From Tigriopus japonicus (taxonomy: Eukaryota > Arthropoda > Copepoda > Harpacticoida > Harpacticidae), in NCBI GenBank assembly GCA_010645155.1, contig JAAGOF010000185.1, positions 1,638,329 through 1,702,328 of the forward strand: a stretch of 64,000 bases of DNA, written 5' to 3'. The notes under the pieces were generated by a model. That model had not been told where the DNA came from and did no database searches. It was given only the letters and a program-made list of their open reading frames with translations. A program made the position numbers and the translations under genes. Positions 57,865-64,000 of the stretch are shown one piece after another; positions within the stretch are counted from its first letter, which is position 1, and each line of letters opens with the position of its first letter.

Positions 57865-58911
57865 TTAGAACTTATAGCCAGCGTAGTAAAGGAGCCAATG
57901 TGGCACGCGTAAAAAGGCCGGTGTGAAGCTGGCCAAAGTGGACCATCCAGCTCTGGCCAGATGCTTTTTAATGACCCTCATGTCCCCATGAATCAAACCA
58001 TCATCGTCGGTGAAACCATACTCGCGAGCTAGATCCGCGGAGAGCAAGATTCTTCCGGTCTTGGACATGATCTTCTCATCAGCGGCCAAATGAACCACGG
58101 CCTTCCCGGAGAATTCAACCGACTCTCCGTCATCAAATGTGGCCTTGGATTGAGCATTCGAATTTGGATTATCTACGGACATAGATTAACAACATCACTT
58201 TCTCAAAGACATGTCAACTTCCTTACCAAGGATGTTTTCCGTGATCATCTCGGTCTTAACAGGTCCGGGCCAAAGTGACACCATGGCCACGTTGGACTTT
58301 CTGAGCTCATGGGCACAATCAGCGGCCATGCGGTCGCAACCGGCTTTGCCCACACCATAAGCGACGTTGAAAAGATAGAGCAGGCCTCCACCTGACGATA
58401 CATTGACGATGAGTCCAGATTTTCGTGGAACCATCATCCTACTCGCCAGAAAAAAAGTCAATTAATCAATTAATCGATTGATCTGACTGATCTCTACTCA
58501 CTTAGAGGCATGCACGGTGCAGATGTAATGGCCTCTGAGGCCAACACCATTAATCGAATTCCATACATCTGGTGTTGGTGTCTCCCAAAAGGGTTTGCCC
58601 ATGTTCGTCAAAATGGTGCTCACGCCTGCATAGGCGTTATTCACCAAGACGTCAAGCTTGCCATTTTGCTCCTTGTGAATTCGCTCAAAGAGCTTCTCCA
58701 CCTCTGTGTCATTGCCGTGATCCATGACGATAGCCTGAGCCTGTCCTCCACGGGCTTGAATTTCGGAGCAACATTTCTCGAGATCGCTTTGACTGCGACC
58801 CGTGATGTACACGAGTGCGCCCGCTTCGCCCAATTGAAGAGCGATCCCACGCCCAATTCCGCGTGATGCACCCGTCACCAAACACACGGCTCCTTTCAAA
58901 CTCGGGCTCAT
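57865..58911 (-). CDS. DHRS1: DHRS1-like short-chain dehydrogenase/reductase, three exons
   Basis: Exons 58,502-58,911, 58,227-58,438 and 57,865-58,172 join with GT-AG introns of 63 and 54 bp into 309 aa (human DHRS1 is 313). The Rossmann cofactor motif TGASRGIG lies at 13-20, then NNAYAG, the catalytic serine in IVNVSS (about 151-152), and YGVGK (Tyr164, Lys168). The DCAHELR helix and the C-terminal FLRVPHW segment are DHRS1-specific. The family is NAD(P)H-dependent; human DHRS1 is an ER-associated reductase of steroids and xenobiotics. The substrate here is inferred only. The ATG at 58,911 matches the family start. Confidence 0.92.
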
Positions 58912-59109
58912 GATCAGAAGGATTGGAAATGATCGCAGTGATGGGATACGTTATGCAATTACTTAATCGTAGTTACGTGTTGCTTCGTCTAGCTAGGGAG
59001 TAGGGACTGCTAACGACTTCAGGGACTGCTACCCCTACACGTCACTCTCCTTTTTCAGCATAACAACAGAAGGCTAACTTTTGCTTAGTTTTTGCTTATC
59101 TTAGTTATG
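58912..59109. promoter_or_regulatory. DHRS1 upstream region
   Basis: About 200 bp between the DHRS1 ATG and the next transposon. No TATA box or other site was recognised. Confidence 0.3.
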
Positions 59110-59287
59110 CACGGTGTGAAAATGCCATTGAAGGAGGAATAAAAGATGCTCTCAAAGAGAATCAACCATCAATTTGGCTACCTGGACTCTCAAGGGTTTC
59201 ATACCTGCCACTTTTTCATTGGGTACTCGATGAAAAACGAAACATATTTACATTTTAATAAATTGGGTATTTTTGAACATTCCCGCC
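59110..59287 (+). repeat. left terminal inverted repeat of the 2.6-kb transposon
   Basis: Mirrors 61,525-61,703. A frame inside reads ALKENQPSIWLPGLSR; the same frame is open in the other arm, with a few substitutions. Confidence 0.85.
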
Positions 59288-60750
59288 TTAAAAAGTGAAT
59301 TCGAAGGATATTTTTCGTGAGGCAAAAGAAAGTGTTACCAAAAATGCCAAAAAAAAGAAAATTGTATCTGTCTGTGGGTTCTGTTATGGATCTGAATTGA
59401 TATTATCAGCTTTTTCAAAACGTTATAACAATATCTTTGAAGTTTTTAGTTGATATTTCTTAATAATCTAGGTAGTTTAAGATATCATCGCAAAAGACTT
59501 TCATGAAACAATTTTGATGTGCATAATTTTAATGTTTTGAGTTGGTCAACAATCAACTACACATGTAATCTATTGAACTTGAACAGATTTTTTGTATTAA
59601 GTATTTGACATGTTTAAGCCAGAGTTAGTCCGTTATTTACGCGGAGGATAAGATTCAGTTTTTGGGTCTTCTCAATGTTTATCAAGACTACCATACGTAG
59701 ATTTTTGCCAAGAAGGTCCTGGGCCAAATCAAATTCTCCATGTCTCGAGTGAGAGTTTTTCACAAAGAAATCACGATTCGTCTGTTCTTGAGGCAAATGA
59801 TGTTCGCCTCAATATTAAATGAGTTGATGATATTCCATTTTTATGCCTTGGCCCTCTTCATGAGTTTTTATTCTGTGTAACAATTTATCACTTGTTTAAA
59901 TTTTAGGGAGATTTAAAAAAATGATATTTTTGAGCACAATGCAGCTTTTCCATCCAACTCTTTCTAAGAGCCATATAGTATGCATTATTCTCCTTTTGGG
60001 TGAATTGGTTTCATGGACGTTGAGATTGTTTATTTGATATTCCAGTTGCATTATCTTTGAGATGTTCTGGCGAGGGTGTTCTGACGCCTCGTTGATTTGT
60101 AGCACAAACTCATGGGATACAATACCCTGCTCTATGTTTTCTGTAATCCAAAAATCCTTTGGTATTGTTCCACAGCTTTGGGTCTCGATCTGGTCCAACT
60201 CAATAATTTTCATTTGATTCTGTATCTTCTTGGATTGATAAGGGGTTGACTTTCTTTTGCATCTCTGACAAAGATTAGTTTGATCCCTCGCAATCGACTC
60301 TTTTTTGTTCTCCACATGCAAGAGAAACTGATCTGTTTGTGCATGTTTGCACTAGAGACGCTAGTTTGCACCATTTCTTCCAATGATTTGGATTGTACAA
60401 GAGTTTTGGTACAACGATGGTTGATTCAGAAGGGAAAAAAAGTCGTTTCATGGTGATCCATTTGCAAAAGCTTTGGCACTGCCAACCCGGCTCACTTTGG
60501 ATTCAATTTTATGGCTGAAACGTGTGGATTTTTGAAAAAGAACACACAATATTGATTTGTCCCTCTTTAACCACGAACAACCACAATTTTGCATTGGAGC
60601 TACACAAAACGGGAATTTTCTGAGTCTTACAACCTAGCAAACCACAAACAAATGGCAATTATTATTCTTAAACCAAGTGCCACGAGAGGGTTCCATTGAC
60701 TTCTATTAATACTAGACCGAGTGTAAGCCTAAAAATGTGTCTCAGGTCGC

Positions 60751-61132
60751 CAACTGTTGAGCGGACAAAAGTGCGGGAACATTTGAAATGTGTGACCAGG
60801 GAAATGTCAACCATGCAAGTGATGAGTCAAATGTGGAATTCAGTAATGTTTTTTGGGTCATTCTTTGTTATTGCTGGTGGTCACTTTCGTGAAAGAACCA
60901 AAGACGTCACTAGGTGACCATGCCATGGATATGAGTACTACAACTATGAACTTTTTTGACAATAGGTTGAATAAGTCATTGGTTGGAAGAACACAAATTT
61001 AAGCTTTTGCGTTATGTAGGGTTAATCAAATGCATACATGGACAAAAACTGACTTGTGGCTTCAAGAACGAGTTTTGAAAAGTTGGTCTTGATTCGCACG
61101 TTTGGTCACACTAATTGTCCGCTCAACAGTTG
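60751..61132. repeat. internal 18-bp perfect inverted repeat, 382 bp span
   Basis: CAACTGTTGAGCGGACAA (60,751-60,768) is exactly inverted at 61,115-61,132. It may mark a smaller element nested in the transposon, but the flanks show no clear target duplication. Confidence 0.7.
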
Positions 61133-61524
61133 TGAGGGCGACATCTTTCTCATGAATTCAACGCATTCCGCCCCGCTTGCCAAATCAGCCATGCTAAAGC
61201 TTGCACGCTATCTAGTGATTATAACTGATCTAAGGAGGGTTCTCATTTCGTTCAACGACTTGAAGAATGTCAACAAATGCAGGGTGGCTTCCACAGACGA
61301 CTGTGTCCTTGTTGGCAACAATTTTACTTCTTGATACGTACATTTTAAAATCTCAATAATTGGAAGTCATCCTCTGATGAGATATTTCGTACTTGAGTAA
61401 TGTCTGAAGTGCTCTATATCAATTTAGACAGAGTCGTAATATGAACGAATGAACAATTCCTTGAAAAGGTTGGTCACACTCAAGATCATATTGAAAAAGT
61501 ATGATATTCAAACTGACGATTTAG

Positions 61525-61703
61525 GGCGGGAATGTTCAAAAATACCCAATTTTATTAAAATGTAAATATTTTTCGTATTTCACCGAGTACCTAGTGAAAA
61601 AGTGGCATATACGAAGCCCTTGAAAGGCCAGGTAGCCAAATTGATGGTTGATTCTCTTTGAGAGCATTTTTAATTCTTGTCTCAATGACATTTTCACACC
61701 GTG
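61525..61703 (-). repeat. right terminal inverted repeat of the 2.6-kb transposon
   Basis: Inverted partner of 59,110-59,287, ending CATTTTCACACCGTG. Confidence 0.85.
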
Positions 61704-61707
61704 TATG

Positions 61708-62147
61708 CATAGTCATTTTGTCTGCCTTGTGTGTAGCTAATACTGGGCAAAGTTGCCAATAAGTTGCGTGAAAAGGCAAATATTTCCGAAGAATATCATG
61801 AAATACTTGCCCAAACAAGTGGAAGATCATAGTACAAATACAAATGAAAGTGCGCAAGACATATTTTCAATGCCAAATCCTATAATTGCGTAGACTAATG
61901 CCTGTGAAGCAAATTATAATCTTCATTGAGCACCTTAGTATAATTTGGGAGAAACAAACCGTAGGCAAGAGGTCACATGCCGAAAACTAAAAGTATGATG
62001 CATATGGGTTTCGAGTTGGGAGTGTTGCCACTTTTTACTATTTTAGGCGGGTTGTAATGAACTTTTTGACCAATGACCTAAGCAAGGCCCAATATGGCAA
62101 CACCCCTTGCTTTATTGGACTTTGGATCAGGGGCGCTTTGCAAAGGG
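61708..62147. other. no recognisable gene
   Basis: Short inverted GTGTTGCC / GGCAACAC sequences lie near 62,022 and 62,098, but no element could be defined. Confidence 0.4.
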
Positions 62148-62167
62148 AACTTGCTTCTTAATTTTAC

Positions 62168-62450
62168 AATGGATGAGTGTAATCAAATGAATTCAGTTGG
62201 GGATTCTGGGGCTAAAATGGCTAGGGATGCGTCAGAGTCAAGACTAACCCTCCATAAAGCTTAATCAAAATTCATGAGCCCAATTCGTTTTCTTTTTTCT
62301 TTTTTTCATTTTCACAATCAATTGAAATAGGAATTTTTTCCTCACGTAGCAAACTAAAACTATGAAATGTCCGAACCTAGTTCTGACCCATCCCTAGCCG
62401 TTTTGGCCCCAGAAACCCCAGCTGAATTCGTTCGATTACACTTATCCATT
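62168..62450. repeat. foldback repeat, about 60-bp arms
   Basis: The left arm (62,168-62,230, AATGGATGAGTGTAATC...) is inverted at 62,385-62,450, including GGCTAGGGATG / CATCCCTAGCC. An AACTTGCT sequence just outside the left arm recurs inverted outside the right arm, suggesting longer arms with an insertion on the left. No target duplication was found. Confidence 0.75.
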
Positions 62451-63294
62451 AGCAAGTTGAAGTAGCCCTAGCTGATTTCGGGCAGGCGCGAGAGCATTTG
62501 AAAATTCAAAATCAAGAGAGAAAAAATATTGAAATGTACTGTACATATCACTAAACAATGGTAAACAATCGTTGGATCTGATGAAGGCTGTCAAGATAAA
62601 ACAAAGCAACACGTAATGAAGGCAAATTAAAGGTCATACTTAGTTCTGGTTTGTATCGGAAATGTTTTTTTACCATATTTGATACTTGAGATTTGCAATA
62701 CACCATTGTAACTTGTGACCGAGTAGGATAATGATGCAATAAAATATAAGAATCATGAATTGGGCAAGGAACAAAAGCAAAGAGCAAAAATTTGAACACT
62801 TGAAAAGAGCATTGTTGTGAGACAACTTCGTTTTCACAAAATTTAAATGGAATAGAAACTAGACAAATGATAAAATAGAATGACAAGTTGCTTGCTCGTC
62901 CATGTCCCATTCCTATCTCGTCATATGTTTGTAAACAAATTGTAGACTTCATTATACTTTTCTGTGGAAATTGGTACATCTATCTTGAGACAATTAGATT
63001 AGAAAGTTAGCCCTGTTCTTCATGAAAATGAATCTAAATATTTCCTTTGTAGCCATAACTGATTTCAATCGTTTCTAGGCAATATGTAAGAATAACCTTT
63101 GTGTAAACTGTTGCTTCATTTTTGTTGGTTTCCAACTTGTTTTTTACATATGAGAGGCTATCAATTGAGCAATGATTTTTTTCTTAATGGAACTTATGTA
63201 AAAAAGACAAGTTCTGGACAATAATTGCAAATATGTGCAATCTTTTGTCCTAAATATAGATCAATAAAATGAAGCTCCTGGTTGTCGCGTCCTG
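62451..63294. other. no supported gene
   Basis: An AT-rich minus frame of 142 codons (62,551-62,979) begins with ATG but shows no recognisable family or consistent composition, so it is not called. Confidence 0.35.
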
Positions 63295-63789
63295 TCATTG
63301 GGAGGAGGTTTTTTGAGCATAATAAACTTTGGCGTAAACGTCCTTCAGTTTCGTACCGATCAACTTTAAGACTTCAGGCGAACCCTCAGTGGGCAATTTA
63401 GAGATCCATGACTCTCTGCCCTTCCAAGAAATTGAATGCAAGGGAGACGAAGACGGAAGTTTCTCTTAGGTAAGCAATAATGAAGCAACTGCTCTTGGAA
63501 ATGGAAAATTGTCACCAACAATTGCCATTGCTTTACAGGCTTTCAAACTAAGGAAAGCTCCGCATAAACCAGAATAGACAACAATAGGTATATCATAAAC
63601 GGTAGTTTTGTCGACAGAAAGCGTTGCATAGAACCTTCCAAGTTGTTTGATTGGGTTTCCATCAATTCCGATCACTTGATCTGTAAGATTCTCTGAGAGA
63701 AATACGATCTTGCTCAAGCCAGAGCAATGGAAGAGGTCAAAGCCCATGACAGAATTGTCCGCTCCTGTATCCGCACAAAAAGTGATAAC
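63295..63789 (-). pseudogene. LTR-retroelement protease fragment
   Basis: The minus strand encodes a retropepsin-like domain: FCADTGADNSVMG holds the catalytic DTGA motif, followed by the expected strand pattern and a late LKACKAM segment. The frame is preceded by a TAG at 63,790-63,792, interrupted by a TAA at 63,466-63,468 and stays open again in the same frame to 63,295, so it is broken. The DTGA type and the spacing resemble Gypsy-group Pol proteins. The rest of Pol should lie further left on the minus strand but was not found, so it is a remnant; any gag or LTR would be beyond the window. Confidence 0.7.
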
Positions 63790-64000
63790 CTATTTTTTGC
63801 ATACTCGGGAAAGTGAGATATCCGCTAGAGGCGCGGCAATCGCGCCACTCGTTCCAGCACCATCTAGCGGGAAAAGTTCAAACTAGATTTCCACACGGGA
63901 CCCGCGTTTCGAAGTTTTGTCTTTAGCGCTAGATTCCCAAATAGAAATTCAACTATGAAAAAGGGCTGGAAACATGGGAATAGTTTAGAAAGAAGAGTAT

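Larger units (their letters stand above)
59110..61703. mobile_element. 2.6-kb DNA transposon with about 178-bp terminal inverted repeats
   Basis: The left arm 59,110-59,287 and the right arm 61,525-61,703 are inverted copies, about 85% identical by eye, starting CACGGTGTGAAAATG. The 4-bp sequence TATG flanks both ends (59,106-59,109 and 61,704-61,707). CAC termini with a 4-bp duplication fit the Chapaev branch of the CMC superfamily better than Tc1/mariner, which needs TA next to both ends. The interior has only broken short frames; a segment near 60,830 (SVMFFG followed by GGHF) vaguely recalls DDE transposases. No intact transposase, so it is a decayed or non-autonomous copy. Confidence 0.8.

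Noticed and set aside
59110..61703. Assignment of the 2.6-kb transposon to Tc1/mariner from the SVMFFG segment
   Set aside because: TA does not directly flank both ends; TATG does. The protein resemblance is too short to decide.
62022..62112. Possible small element between GTGTTGCC and GGCAACAC
   Set aside because: The inverted repeat is only about 8 bp and the flanks show no target duplication.
62551..62979. 142-codon minus frame with ATG
   Set aside because: AT-rich, phenylalanine/isoleucine-heavy composition expected by chance; no domain and no supporting signals.

Overview
The window is animal nuclear DNA. Genes carry GT-AG introns, some as short as 54-67 bp, canonical AATAAA polyadenylation signals and metazoan gene families (inward-rectifier K+ channel, CRMP/dihydropyrimidinase, TARBP1, VPS26C, DSCC1). 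No bacterial operons, rRNA, tRNA or CRISPR arrays were seen. The gene set and compact introns suggest a protostome, most likely an arthropod; a copepod crustacean is my best guess, but this is inference from style rather than from a diagnostic marker.

Layout. 1-23.1 kb has no gene I can recognise. It holds one possible 3' exon at the left edge (252-455, minus), a Tc1/mariner-type MITE (13,051-13,420), a hAT-type MITE (18,203-18,428), a 100-bp foldback (18,603-18,702) and simple repeats. 23.1-24.5 kb: VPS26C (+) and a cupin_5 protein (-) meet tail to tail with 1 bp between stop codons, followed by a hAT MITE (24,609-25,037). 26.1-27.6 kb: a soluble class-3 / diacylglycerol-lipase-like hydrolase. 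29.3-31.7 kb: a two-exon Kir channel. 31.9-37.4 kb: unresolved exon-like fragments, an assembly gap (34,260-34,348) and a hAT-like element. 37.4-44.1 kb: a tandem pair, an intronless CRMP-like protein that has lost three of six catalytic metal ligands, and a five-exon dihydropyrimidinase that keeps all six. 44.1-58.9 kb is the gene-dense part: patatin-like lipase (-), TARBP1 (+), a TCF20/RAI1-type ePHD protein (-), a 4.2-kb nest of three hAT-like elements, DSCC1 (+) and DHRS1 (-). 59.1-61.7 kb: a 2.6-kb DNA transposon with about 178-bp terminal inverted repeats. The right edge holds a foldback and a decayed LTR-retroelement protease.

How it fits together. Four convergent gene pairs (VPS26C/cupin_5, dihydropyrimidinase/PNPLA, TARBP1/TCF20-like, DSCC1/DHRS1) have stop codons only 1-76 bp apart, and several polyadenylation signals lie inside the opposite gene or next to its own signal, so sense-antisense 3' overlap is a repeated theme. 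The second theme is non-autonomous hAT elements: at least five, plus one weaker candidate, most with exact 8-bp target duplications and each with its own repeated subterminal motif. In one of them that motif has expanded into a 30-bp minisatellite. Multi-exon structures below were joined by eye from splice signals and reading-frame continuity; no transcript or database evidence was available.
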